Shown here: positions 1-8,406 of the stretch, piece by piece
Layout of the letters: every line of letters starts with the position of its first letter
How positions within the stretch are numbered: position 1 is the first letter of the stretch
DNA from: an uncultured Ruminiclostridium sp.
GTDB lineage: Bacteria; Bacillota; Clostridia; Oscillospirales; Ruminococcaceae
Length of the DNA stretch: 64,000 bases
Assembly: GCA_947624435.1 (NCBI GenBank)
Contig: CANQKE010000008.1
Location: 1 to 64,000 of the forward strand
Direction: 5' to 3'
The notes under the pieces: generated by a model
What the model saw: only the letters and a program-made list of their open reading frames with translations
Databases searched by the model: none
What the model was told of the DNA's origin: nothing
Position numbers and translations under genes: made by a program

Positions 1-1
1 C

Positions 2-96
2 AGACTTTGCGTTTTGCGCTTTGCTGAGTACGGTCAGCAATTTTGCTTCGCAAAACCGCACAAAACTTGAAAGGAGAGGCTTGCTTTGCAAGCATG
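2..96. repeat. Dispersed hairpin-rich repeat, copy 1
   Basis: About 95 bp matching 50707-50803 with roughly five substitutions and a 2-nt indel. It can form three hairpins: TTGCTGA/TCAGCAA (21-27/34-40), TTTTGC/GCAAAA (41-46/50-55) and GCTTGC/GCAAGC (79-84 and 88-93). The first hairpin differs from the other copy by a paired T-A to C-G exchange, which suggests selection on a folded nucleic acid. A Shine-Dalgarno-like AAGGAGAG lies at 71-78, and an ATG follows the third hairpin directly at 94. The 14-mer GACTTTGCGTTTTG recurs at 175-188, suggesting a truncated tandem copy. The left edge may continue outside the window. Confidence 0.75.
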
Positions 97-200
97 GTCA
101 TAAATATGATACTTTGCAGTGCTTACGCTCCATGCAAAGCCTGAGGACGCTGCATGGAGGAATTTAAGTCCTCGGACTTTGCGTTTTGATTTACTTAAAT
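94..200 (+). other. Hairpin-rich leader with a 16-codon ORF ahead of the MFS gene
   Basis: The ATG closing the repeat opens a 16-codon frame (94-144) beginning MVINMIL and ending in TGA. Downstream are two further inverted repeats: CTTTGCA/TGCAAAG (112-118/133-139) and GAGGAC/GTCCTC (143-148/168-173). The arrangement resembles an upstream regulatory ORF with alternative stems before the exporter gene. No homology supports translation, so the peptide may be incidental. Confidence 0.3.
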
Positions 201-227
201 TAAATGATCAAAGGAGCAAAGTCAATT

Positions 228-1505
228 ATGAAAATAAAACAATTAAAATCGTATCTGCTGCTGTGGAGCACGCAGTCTTTTTCCGCATTAGGCAGCGGAA
301 TGACCAGCTACGCATTGGTGCTGTGGCTGTATATAAATACCGGCTCGGCATTACAAACGGCGCTTTTGTCGGTATGTTCTTACGCGCCGTACGTTATCAT
401 GAGCATATTTGCCGGTGCGCTCAGCGACCGCTGGGATAAAAAGCGCACTATGCTGGTGTGCGACCTGCTCGCGGCGATAGGCACGGCGGCGGTCTTTATC
501 CTTATCAAATCAAACGCCTTGGAGGCGTGGCACTTATATGTGTTAAACGCCCTCAGCGGCTTGATGAATACCATTCAGCAGCCCGCGAGCGAGGTCGCCG
601 CGACGCTGCTTGTCCCGAAAGAATACTATCAGAAAACCGGCGGTCTGCGCTCGTTCTCGCAGTCCTTGAATACGATATTAACGCCTATCCTTGCGACGGC
701 GCTTTTTGCATTTGCCGGGATAGACTGGGTGATAGCGTTCGATCTGTTTACGTTCTTTGCGGCATTTTTAACATTGCTGTTGTTTATAAAGATTCCTAAA
801 AGCAATGCCTCGGATAAGCCGCGGGAAAGCCTTAAAGCGTCGGTGGGAAAGGGGCTTTTATGGCTAAGGAAAAATCCGCTTATACTGACGCTTATATTAT
901 ATCTTGCGTGTATAAATTTCGCGGCGTCGATGTATGACGCGGCATTACCCGCTATGGTAATATCAAAGCAAAACGGCGGCGAAACGGTTTTGGGGATAAT
1001 AAATACCTGCGTCGGACTTGCGACCCTTGCGGGCAGTGTGCTGGCGACGTTCCTCCCAAAGCCGAAAGACAGAGTTAAGATGATATCTTTAGCGTTGTTT
1101 ATTTCCATGAGCAGCGAGAATTTTCTGCTCGCTTTCGGAAATTCGCCTGTGCTGTGGTGTATAGGGGCGGTGCTGGGCTGGCTGTTCATACCGCTTATGA
1201 ATATAAATATGGACGTTATCTTCCGCAGCAGTATACCGGTAGAAATGCAGGGGCGGGTATATTCCTGCCGCAACACATTGCAGTTTTTCACTATACCGAT
1301 GGGCTTTCTGGCGGGCGGACTGCTTACGGACAAGGTGTTTGAGCCGCTGATGGCCGAGCAAAATCCGGACGGGTTACTAGCAATGCTGTTCGGTCTCGGC
1401 AAAGGCTCCGGCGCTGCGATGCTGTTCTTTATTATCGGCGCTGCCGGCGTTTTGATATGCCTGTTCTTTTCCCGCAGGCTCAAAAAATACAAATGGAGAG
1501 AATAG
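228..1505 (+). CDS. MFS transporter (drug/macrolide efflux-like)
   Basis: A 425-residue integral membrane protein of the major facilitator superfamily, resembling the DHA3-type exporters annotated as macrolide efflux proteins. About twelve hydrophobic segments are visible. The loop-2/3 region GALSDRWDKKRTM matches the MFS signature (G-x-x-x-D-R-x-x-x-R/K), and a basic tail (SRRLKKYKWRE) ends the protein. The start at 228 is preferred because AAGGAG at 211-216 precedes it; an in-frame ATG at 204 has no ribosome binding site. It stands alone behind the hairpin-rich repeat, and aspartokinase follows with its own promoter. The substrate cannot be read from sequence. Confidence 0.85.
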   Translation: MKIKQLKSYLLLWSTQSFSALGSGMTSYALVLWLYINTGSALQTALLSVCSYAPYVIMSIFAGALSDRWDKKRTMLVCDLLAAIGTAAVFILIKSNALEAWHLYVLNALSGLMNTIQQPASEVAATLLVPKEYYQKTGGLRSFSQSLNTILTPILATALFAFAGIDWVIAFDLFTFFAAFLTLLLFIKIPKSNASDKPRESLKASVGKGLLWLRKNPLILTLILYLACINFAASMYDAALPAMVISKQNGGETVLGIINTCVGLATLAGSVLATFLPKPKDRVKMISLALFISMSSENFLLAFGNSPVLWCIGAVLGWLFIPLMNINMDVIFRSSIPVEMQGRVYSCRNTLQFFTIPMGFLAGGLLTDKVFEPLMAEQNPDGLLAMLFGLGKGSGAAMLFFIIGAAGVLICLFFSRRLKKYKWRE

Positions 1506-1514
1506 CGTAAGCTA

Positions 1515-1543
1515 TTGATTTTTCAGCCGTTATATGGTACAAT
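1515..1543 (+). promoter_or_regulatory. Promoter for lysC
   Basis: TTGATT (1515-1520), a 17-nt spacer and TACAAT (1538-1543), with TGG just before the -10 (extended -10). It lies between the MFS stop and lysC. Confidence 0.6.
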
Positions 1544-1599
1544 TAAAAAGATATTTATGATAAACCGCATGGTGCGAAAAGAAAGGATACATAGGTCTT

Positions 1600-2919
1600 A
1601 TGGTAAAAGTGGTGAAATTCGGCGGCAGCTCGCTTGCCGACGCTAATCAGTTCCGCAAGGTCGCTTCAATAATAAGGTCGGACGAATCCAGGCGCTACGT
1701 TGTGCCGAGCGCCCCCGGAAAGAGATATGACGACGATATAAAGGTCACCGATATGCTGTACTCCTGCTATGACGCGGTGGCGAACAAGGGTAAAAACGCC
1801 TACAATCAGTTTGCCCCGATAGCCGAGCGTTTCAACGGGATAATAAAGGATCTCGGTCTTACCATATCCCTTGACAGGGAGTATGAACAGATAATCGAGA
1901 ATTTTAGAAAAAAAGCGGGAGCGGATTACGCCGCCAGCCGGGGAGAATACTTAAACGGCATTATTCTTGCGAATTACCTCGGTTACGAGTTTGTAGACCC
2001 GTCAAAGGTGGTATTCTTCACTCCCGACGGACATTTTGACGATACGCTCACCGATACCTGTCTTGCTTCGGTACTTCATGACGTGTATCAGGCGGTGATA
2101 CCCGGATTTTACGGCGCGTATCCCGACGGCACGGTAAAGACCTTTTCCCGCGGGGGCAGCGACATCACCGGTTCTATAGTGGCTAAAGCGATAAACGCCG
2201 ACCTGTACGAAAACTGGACGGACGTGAGCGGCTTTTTGATGGCGGATCCGAGGATAGTAAAAAATCCCAAGACGATAGAGACCATCACCTATAAAGAGCT
2301 GCGCGAGCTTTCCTACATGGGCGCGGGAGTATTGCACGAAGCGGCTATATTCCCGGTGCGTACCGCGAAAATACCTATAAATATTAAAAATACCAACGAT
2401 CCCGCGGCAAAGGGGACTATGATAGTCGCGGAGAACAATGACCCGCCGGAGCATATCATAACAGGTATAGCCGGCAAAAAGCACTTCTCGGTAATCTCGA
2501 TAGAAAAGGACGAAATGAACAGCGAAGTAGGCTTTTTGCGCCGCATACTCACCGTAATGGAGAAAAACAACGTCAGCTTCGAGCATATCCCGACCGGTAT
2601 CGACACGATGAGTATAGTCGTGGATACCGCCGCTATCGAAAGAGTGCCGGATATCGTGGATAAGATTTGCGAGGTGACCGAGCCGAACCACATTTCCGTG
2701 GAAGAGGGCTTAGCGCTTATCGCGGTGGTGGGCGCCGGAATGAGGAGCAGACGCGGTATAGCTACCCGTGTGTTCGCCGCGCTTTCCCATGCGGATATAA
2801 ATATAAGAATGATAGACCAGGGCTCCAGCGAGCTTAATATTATCGTCGCCGTCCGCGATTCCGACTTTGAAAACGCGGTCAAGGTTATATACGATATGTT
2901 TATTTTAAGCGAGGATTAA
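1600..2919 (+). CDS. lysC: Aspartate kinase
   Basis: A 439-residue cytosolic aspartokinase, the first step of lysine, threonine and methionine synthesis (ATP plus aspartate to 4-aspartyl phosphate). The N-terminus carries the kinase signature KFGGSSLAD (residues 6-14). FSRGGSDITGS in mid-protein is the nucleotide/substrate-binding region. The C-terminal third contains two ACT-type regulatory segments (FSVISIEKDEMNSEVGFL and IAVVGAGMRSRRGIATRVF), implying amino-acid feedback control. Length fits monofunctional enzymes. It has its own extended -10 promoter, and thyA follows 21 nt downstream. No other lysine-pathway gene lies nearby. Confidence 0.93.
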   Translation: MVKVVKFGGSSLADANQFRKVASIIRSDESRRYVVPSAPGKRYDDDIKVTDMLYSCYDAVANKGKNAYNQFAPIAERFNGIIKDLGLTISLDREYEQIIENFRKKAGADYAASRGEYLNGIILANYLGYEFVDPSKVVFFTPDGHFDDTLTDTCLASVLHDVYQAVIPGFYGAYPDGTVKTFSRGGSDITGSIVAKAINADLYENWTDVSGFLMADPRIVKNPKTIETITYKELRELSYMGAGVLHEAAIFPVRTAKIPINIKNTNDPAAKGTMIVAENNDPPEHIITGIAGKKHFSVISIEKDEMNSEVGFLRRILTVMEKNNVSFEHIPTGIDTMSIVVDTAAIERVPDIVDKICEVTEPNHISVEEGLALIAVVGAGMRSRRGIATRVFAALSHADINIRMIDQGSSELNIIVAVRDSDFENAVKVIYDMFILSED

Positions 2920-2940
2920 CTATAAGTATAGGAGGCGCAA

Positions 2941-3771
2941 ATGAGCAAGGCGGACAACATTTTTATTGAAAACTGCCGCGACATACTGGAAAACGGCGTA
3001 TGGGACACCGACCTTGAGGTACGCCCGAAGTGGCCGGACGGCACGCCCGCGCACACCGTTAAGAAATTCGGCGTGGTAAACAGGTACGATCTCAGGGAAG
3101 AATTTCCGGTGATGACGCTGCGCAGGGTATACTACCGCTCGGCGATAGACGAGATACTTTGGATATATCAGAAAAAGAGCAATCGGGTCGCAGACCTTAC
3201 TACGCGCATATGGGACGCGTGGGCGGACGAAAACGGCACGATAGGCAAGGCGTACGGCTGGCAGCTTGCCCAGAAGAGCAAATACCCCGAGGGCGAGTTC
3301 GACCAGGTGGACAAGGTGCTTTACGACTTAAAGCACAATCCCGCGAGCCGCAGGATAATGACGAATATGTATGTACACCGTGATCTTAACGAGATGGCGC
3401 TTGCGCCCTGCGCGTACAGCATGACCTTCAACGTCAGCGGCAACGTGCTCAACGGGATATTAAACCAGCGCTCTCAGGATATGCTGTCGGCGAACAACTG
3501 GAACGTGGTAATGTATGCGGCGCTGCTCATAATGTTTGCGCAGGTGTCCGGATTACAGGCGGGAGAGCTTGTCCATGTGATAGCGGACGCACATATTTAC
3601 GACCGCCATGTCGACGCGGTAAAGCGGCTGATAGAAAAAGAGCCTTATCCCGCGCCGACGCTCAAGGTGGACGAAAGCATAACGGATTTTTATAAATTCG
3701 ACCGCTATTCCTTTACATTGGAGAATTACAAATATCACGAATTTGACGAAAAGTTTGAGGTCGCTATATGA
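2941..3771 (+). CDS. thyA: Thymidylate synthase (ThyA type, divergent)
   Basis: A 276-residue protein that should methylate dUMP to dTMP using methylene-tetrahydrofolate. Landmarks: IWDAWADENGTIGKAYGWQL (dUMP/folate region), APCAYSMTF with the catalytic Cys, NQRSQD with the phosphate-binding Arg and Asp, the Asn of NNWNVV, and DAHIYDRH with the His/Tyr pair. The usual Cys-His at the active site is Cys-Ala here and flanking residues differ from E. coli ThyA, so this is a divergent branch. An AGGAGG site lies just upstream of the ATG. The family is clear; activity is inferred from retention of Cys, Arg, Asp, Asn, His and Tyr. Confidence 0.85.
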   Translation: MSKADNIFIENCRDILENGVWDTDLEVRPKWPDGTPAHTVKKFGVVNRYDLREEFPVMTLRRVYYRSAIDEILWIYQKKSNRVADLTTRIWDAWADENGTIGKAYGWQLAQKSKYPEGEFDQVDKVLYDLKHNPASRRIMTNMYVHRDLNEMALAPCAYSMTFNVSGNVLNGILNQRSQDMLSANNWNVVMYAALLIMFAQVSGLQAGELVHVIADAHIYDRHVDAVKRLIEKEPYPAPTLKVDESITDFYKFDRYSFTLENYKYHEFDEKFEVAI

Positions 3772-3806
3772 CTAATGCTTTTTACCAAAACAGGAGAGAA
3801 CGGTAA

Positions 3807-4727
3807 ATGACATACATCGTACTGGATATGGAGTGGAGCCAGCCGGTGACGAAAGAGCGGACGATGAGGCGCGGCAAGCTGTCATTGCCGGTGGAGATAA
3901 TACAGATAGGCGCCGCCGCGGTAAGGGACGGAAAGGTACTGCCCTCGGTGTTCGACGAGTATGTAAGGCCGGTATATTATGTAAAGCTGCGCTCTAAAAT
4001 ACGAAGGCTTACCGGAATAACGCCGGACGTTCTTAAAACCGCCGACGATTTTGAGCGGGTGCTGATGCGTTTTCGTCAGTGGATACATTCGTTCGGCGAT
4101 GAAACTATGATGGTGATCTGGGGCAACGAGGACGTACAGCTGTTAAAAGCGCAGTGTATGTTTTTCGGCTGCGACTGTAAATGGATACCGGAATGGTTCA
4201 ATCTTCAGCCTATAGTTACAAGAATGTACAACATCGACCGCCAGCAGATAACGCTGCAAGGCGCGGTAGAGCTTATCGGCGCCGAGGACGACGAGCTTAG
4301 ATACCACAGCGCCGCAAACGACGCGTACTACACCGCGTTAGTGCTGAGCCGCGTGGACAATATTCCGGACAGGCTGGATTGGCAGCGCAAGGTGGAACAT
4401 GTACATCATTATCCGATAAGGTCGTTAAAGACGGTATATAACGGCAGCAGGCGGTATAAAAACCGCAGCGAGGCTTTGCGCAGCGGCGCGGTGAACAGTT
4501 ATTCCTGTCCGGTGTGCGGCAGGCAATACGGATTAAGGGGCAATACGGTAAAGCTGTCCGACAACGAATTTCTCTCGGTCAGAAACTGCGCCGGACATAT
4601 AATTTCGGTAAAATTGGAGCTTTGCAAGGCGGAAAACGGCGGCTATACGGTGTGCCGAACCGCACAGTTATGCGACGAACAGACGTTATCTTTATACGAT
4701 GACGAGCGCCGCAAAATTCCTACATGA
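3807..4727 (+). CDS. DEDD-family 3'-5' exonuclease with C-terminal Cys cluster
   Basis: A 306-residue protein. The N-terminal half is an RNase T/DnaQ-type exonuclease fold: LDMEW gives the Asp-x-Glu of motif I (residues 7-9), WGNEDVQLL matches motif II, and YHSAANDAYYTA supplies the His and Asp of motif III (DEDDh subtype). Such proteins trim RNA or DNA 3' ends. The C-terminal ~70 residues hold CPVCGRQYG and a later Cys-x-x-x-His (NCAGH), a possible zinc site. Its stop overlaps the 5' region of the next gene. KapD-like exonucleases are the nearest group I can name; the substrate is unknown. Confidence 0.75.
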   Translation: MTYIVLDMEWSQPVTKERTMRRGKLSLPVEIIQIGAAAVRDGKVLPSVFDEYVRPVYYVKLRSKIRRLTGITPDVLKTADDFERVLMRFRQWIHSFGDETMMVIWGNEDVQLLKAQCMFFGCDCKWIPEWFNLQPIVTRMYNIDRQQITLQGAVELIGAEDDELRYHSAANDAYYTALVLSRVDNIPDRLDWQRKVEHVHHYPIRSLKTVYNGSRRYKNRSEALRSGAVNSYSCPVCGRQYGLRGNTVKLSDNEFLSVRNCAGHIISVKLELCKAENGGYTVCRTAQLCDEQTLSLYDDERRKIPT

Positions 4728-4750
4728 TAACAAACGAAAGGACGGTATAT

Positions 4751-6274
4751 ATGGCGAAATTCAAAGCGGCTGCGGTATTCAGCAGCAACATGGTATTACA
4801 GCGGGAAAAGGACGTAAAAATTTTCGGCGGCGGCAATAACGGCGATACAGTCACCGTGACGTTTTGCGGTAATACGGTATCCGCGCGGGTAAGGGAGGAA
4901 AAATGGTGCGTTTTGCTTCCCCCTATGCCGGCGGGCGGACCGTATGAGATGACGCTTAGCGACGGGAAAGATACCTTTACCTTTACCAACGTTATGGTGG
5001 GCGAGGTATGGCTCGCGGGCGGACAATCCAACATGGAGCTGGAGCTTCAGAACTGCACAAACGGCAAGGAAACGCTCGAAACCGACAAGGACCCCAACGT
5101 CAGATATTACTATACCCAGAAAAACTGCGTCATGGACGAAAAGTTTTTCGCCGACGAGGAAAACACCGGCTGGAGCGAATTTAACAGCGAGAGCGCTAAA
5201 TGCTGGAGCGCGGTGGGATATTTCTTCGCGCGCGAGCTTGCGGCAAAGCTGGGCGTTACCGTCGGGATAATCGGCTGTAACTGGGGCGGCACCAGCGCAA
5301 GCTACTGGATGAGCCGCGAGTCGCTGGAGAGGGATATCGACACTAAGGCGTACCTTGACGATTACGATAACGCGATAGCCGGCAAGACCGACGAGCAGCT
5401 TAAAAAGGAATATGAGGACTATATAGAATACGATAAGGCGTGGTTTGCAAAATCCCAGGAGGTATACGCGAAGAACCCCAAGGCAAGCTGGGACGAGGTC
5501 TGCGAATACTGCGGCCCTAATCTTTACCCCGGCCCGCTCTGCCCGATGAACCCGTTCCATGCGACGGCGCTTTACGACAGCATGATAAAAAGGGTATGCC
5601 CGTATACGATAAAGGGCTTCATATACTATCAGGGAGAGACCGACGACAACCGTCCGAATACTTATTTCAAGCTGTTCAAGGCGTTGATACAGTTATGGCG
5701 GGACGACTGGGGCGACGACGAGCTGCCGTTTATCTTTGTGCAGCTGCCTATGCACCGCTACGAGGCTGATCCCGATTACAAGCACTGGTGCGTTATCCGC
5801 GAGGCGCAGATGAGAGTATATGACACGGTGAAGAATACCGGTATCGCGGTAATAATCGACTGCGGAGAATTCAACGAGATACACCCGAAGAACAAGCTGC
5901 CGGTAGGTCACAGACTGTATTTGCAGGCGATGTATCAGGTGTACGGCGATAAGTCTATAGACGCGTTCGGTCCGATATACGATAAGGCGGTACCGGACGG
6001 GGAGACCATGCGCGTATACTTCCGCCATGCCGAAAACGGCTTTGAGATACGCGGAGAAAACGGGCTTACCGGCTTTGAGCTTGCCGGCGAGGATAAGAAA
6101 TTCTATCCCGCAAAAGCGGCGATAAATCAGGACAACACGATAACCGTAAGCGCGGACGAGGTCAAAGAGCCGCTGTATCTGCGCTATTTATGGACAAATT
6201 ATTCTAAGGTGGCGCTGTACGGGAAGAACGGTATACCCGCCGCGCCGTTCCGCACCGACAGAAACGACGGATAA
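4751..6274 (+). CDS. Sialate O-acetylesterase-like SGNH esterase
   Basis: A 507-residue protein resembling the sialate O-acetylesterase family of SGNH hydrolases, which remove acetyl groups from sugars. AGGQSNMELEL carries the nucleophile Ser (G-Q-S-N-M). GCNWGGTSASYW and YYQGETDDN are further family blocks, and EIHPKNK holds the Asp/His-type site. No signal peptide is apparent, so a cytosolic role on imported sugars is likely. The ATG at 4751 follows GAAAGGA and begins MAKFKAAAVFSSNMVLQRE, the normal family N-terminus; the in-frame ATG at 4724 overlaps the previous gene. malQ follows, consistent with carbohydrate use. Confidence 0.82.
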   Translation: MAKFKAAAVFSSNMVLQREKDVKIFGGGNNGDTVTVTFCGNTVSARVREEKWCVLLPPMPAGGPYEMTLSDGKDTFTFTNVMVGEVWLAGGQSNMELELQNCTNGKETLETDKDPNVRYYYTQKNCVMDEKFFADEENTGWSEFNSESAKCWSAVGYFFARELAAKLGVTVGIIGCNWGGTSASYWMSRESLERDIDTKAYLDDYDNAIAGKTDEQLKKEYEDYIEYDKAWFAKSQEVYAKNPKASWDEVCEYCGPNLYPGPLCPMNPFHATALYDSMIKRVCPYTIKGFIYYQGETDDNRPNTYFKLFKALIQLWRDDWGDDELPFIFVQLPMHRYEADPDYKHWCVIREAQMRVYDTVKNTGIAVIIDCGEFNEIHPKNKLPVGHRLYLQAMYQVYGDKSIDAFGPIYDKAVPDGETMRVYFRHAENGFEIRGENGLTGFELAGEDKKFYPAKAAINQDNTITVSADEVKEPLYLRYLWTNYSKVALYGKNGIPAAPFRTDRNDG

Positions 6275-6292
6275 ATTACGGAGGTGATAGGC

Positions 6293-7762
6293 ATGGAGCG
6301 AAGCTGCGGGATACTGCTGCATATAACCAGCCTGCCGTCCAACGAGGGCATAGGCTCTTTAGGCAAGCCGGCGTATGATCTTATCGACTGGCTGAAAGCG
6401 GCGGGACAGAAATACTGGCAGGTGCTGCCGATAAATCCGACCGGATACGGGGATTCTCCCTATCAGTCGCCCTCTGCCTTTGCCGGAAATCCGCTGCTCA
6501 TCGACCTTTGGGAGCTGGCGGGAATGGGACTGCTCGCCAGAGAGGACATAAAGGGCAGAGAGTACGGCGAGGACCCCTGCTCGGTGGATTACGAAAAGGT
6601 CATCGCCCAGAAAAACGAGCTGCTGGAAAAGGCGTTCTCCAATTTTTCGGAGGACGTGGCTTACCTTGCATTCGTACAGGAACAGGCGTGGTGGCTGGAG
6701 GATTACTCGCTGTTCATGGCGATAAAGGAGCAAAACGGGCTTAAGTCGTGGCTGACCTGGGACAGGGACATCAGACACCGCAAGCCGGAGGCTATGAAAA
6801 AGGCACGCGAGGAGCTGGCGGGCAGGATAAAATATCACCGGTTCGTTCAGTATATATTCTTTACCCAGTGGAAGAAGCTGAGAGCCTACGCCGAAAAGAA
6901 CGGCATCGGGATCATCGGCGATATACCGATATATGCCGCGATGGACAGCGCCGACGTCTGGGCAAACCCCACCATGTTCACTATGGATATAGAGCTTCAG
7001 CCGACTCTGGTAGCGGGAGTGCCGCCGGATTATTTTTCGGCGACCGGTCAGCTTTGGGGAAATCCGCTGTACAACTGGGAGCGTATGGAAAAGGATAATT
7101 TTGACTGGTGGCTAAGCCGGATAGACCATGCTATGAAATTGTTCGATATCGTAAGGATAGACCACTTCCGCGCGTTCGACACCTATTACGCTATACCCGC
7201 CGACGCAAAGACCGCCGAATACGGCGACTGGCGGAAAGGCCCGGGCATGAAATTGTTCGATACCGTAAAAAAAGAGCTGGGCGAGGTCAACATCATCGCG
7301 GAGGATCTCGGCGACATTTTCGACAGCGTGAAGGTACTGCTCAAAAAGAGTGGTTTTCCCGGCATGAGGGTATTGCAGTTCGGCTTTAACAACGAGCACA
7401 GCGATAATTCTCACCTGCCGCATAATTATCCGAAAAACAGCGTATGCTATACCGGCACTCACGACAATGATACGATAATGGGCTGGTACCGTTCGGCGTC
7501 CTCGCCGGCGGCGAAAATGGCAAGGAGCTATATCGGCGCTTCGATATTCCAAAAAAAGAACATGAGCTTTATACGCAGCATATATCAAAGCCCCTCCGCG
7601 CTTGCGGTAGTACCTATGCAGGACGTTTTGGGCATGGGGAAAAAGGCTAGGATGAACACCCCCTCCACCCTCGGCGGGAACTGGTGCTGGCGGCTAAAAT
7701 CTATACCGTCGGCAGCTCAGGCTAAGAAGCTGAAAAAACTGGCGGAGGCGTATTTCCGTTAA
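6293..7762 (+). CDS. malQ: 4-alpha-glucanotransferase (amylomaltase)
   Basis: A 489-residue GH77 enzyme that transfers alpha-1,4-glucan segments between maltodextrins in the cytosol. Family blocks: SGILLHITSLPS-like N-terminus, GDSPYQSPSAFAGNP, GIIGDIPIYAAMDSADVW, DIVRIDHFRAFDTYYAIPA with the catalytic Asp, NIIAEDLGDI with the acid/base Glu, and YTGTHDNDT with the transition-state Asp. Start at 6293, five nt after GGAGGTGA; the upstream GTG overlaps that site. The neighbouring esterase suggests a sugar-processing pair inside a housekeeping run. Confidence 0.95.
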   Translation: MERSCGILLHITSLPSNEGIGSLGKPAYDLIDWLKAAGQKYWQVLPINPTGYGDSPYQSPSAFAGNPLLIDLWELAGMGLLAREDIKGREYGEDPCSVDYEKVIAQKNELLEKAFSNFSEDVAYLAFVQEQAWWLEDYSLFMAIKEQNGLKSWLTWDRDIRHRKPEAMKKAREELAGRIKYHRFVQYIFFTQWKKLRAYAEKNGIGIIGDIPIYAAMDSADVWANPTMFTMDIELQPTLVAGVPPDYFSATGQLWGNPLYNWERMEKDNFDWWLSRIDHAMKLFDIVRIDHFRAFDTYYAIPADAKTAEYGDWRKGPGMKLFDTVKKELGEVNIIAEDLGDIFDSVKVLLKKSGFPGMRVLQFGFNNEHSDNSHLPHNYPKNSVCYTGTHDNDTIMGWYRSASSPAAKMARSYIGASIFQKKNMSFIRSIYQSPSALAVVPMQDVLGMGKKARMNTPSTLGGNWCWRLKSIPSAAQAKKLKKLAEAYFR

Positions 7763-7768
7763 AATATA

Positions 7769-8395
7769 ATGAGTATATTTGATATTTTTGCAAAGCTCGA
7801 CGCGCAGAAAAAAGAAGAAAAAACAGGCGCGCCGGAGCATATAATAGTCGGGCTGGGAAATCCCGGCACGCAGTACGAGGATACCCGCCACAACGCGGGC
7901 TTCATGACGATGGACGTCATAGCCGAGGAAATCGGCGTGCAGATAAAAAAGTTAAAATTCAAATCGCTGACTGCCGACGTTATGTTCGGCGGTCGGCGCT
8001 GTCTGCTGTTAAAGCCCTCCACCTTTATGAACAACAGCGGAGAGGCGGTAGTGCAGGCGCTGGAGTTTTACAAGCTCACGCCGGATAATATGACGGTCAT
8101 ATACGACGACATCGCGCTGGACGTAGGCCGGATAAGGATACGGCAAAAGGGCAGCGACGGCGGCCATAACGGCATGAAAAGCATAATCTACCTTACCGGC
8201 AGCGACAGCTTTTCCCGCATAAGGATAGGCGTCGGGGCAAAGCCTCACCCCGATTATCCGCTGGCGGATTGGGTGCTTTCCCGCTTCAAAAAAGAAGAGG
8301 GAGAAAAGCTGGAAGCTGCGCTTAAAAACGCGGCAGCCGCGGCCGAGCTCATCGTAAGCGGCAAAATAAACGAGGCTATGAATAAATTCAATTGA
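7769..8395 (+). CDS. pth: Peptidyl-tRNA hydrolase
   Basis: A 208-residue protein releasing peptides from tRNAs dropped by stalled ribosomes. VGLGNPGTQYEDTRHNAGF carries the family signature and catalytic His; KPSTFMNNSGEAV and YDDIALDVGRIRIR supply the substrate Asn and the Asp. GSDGGHNGMKSI is also typical. About 25 extra residues (MSIFDIFAKLDAQKK...) precede the usual N-terminus. The ribosome binding site is weak, so translation may depend on coupling with malQ 6 nt upstream. mfd overlaps or follows directly, the common pth-mfd order. Confidence 0.93.
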   Translation: MSIFDIFAKLDAQKKEEKTGAPEHIIVGLGNPGTQYEDTRHNAGFMTMDVIAEEIGVQIKKLKFKSLTADVMFGGRRCLLLKPSTFMNNSGEAVVQALEFYKLTPDNMTVIYDDIALDVGRIRIRQKGSDGGHNGMKSIIYLTGSDSFSRIRIGVGAKPHPDYPLADWVLSRFKKEEGEKLEAALKNAAAAAELIVSGKINEAMNKFN

Positions 8396-8406
8396 CAGGA
8401 ATCGAT

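Noticed and set aside
204..227. Upstream ATG extending the MFS protein by eight residues
   Set aside because: It lies before the only Shine-Dalgarno sequence (211-216).
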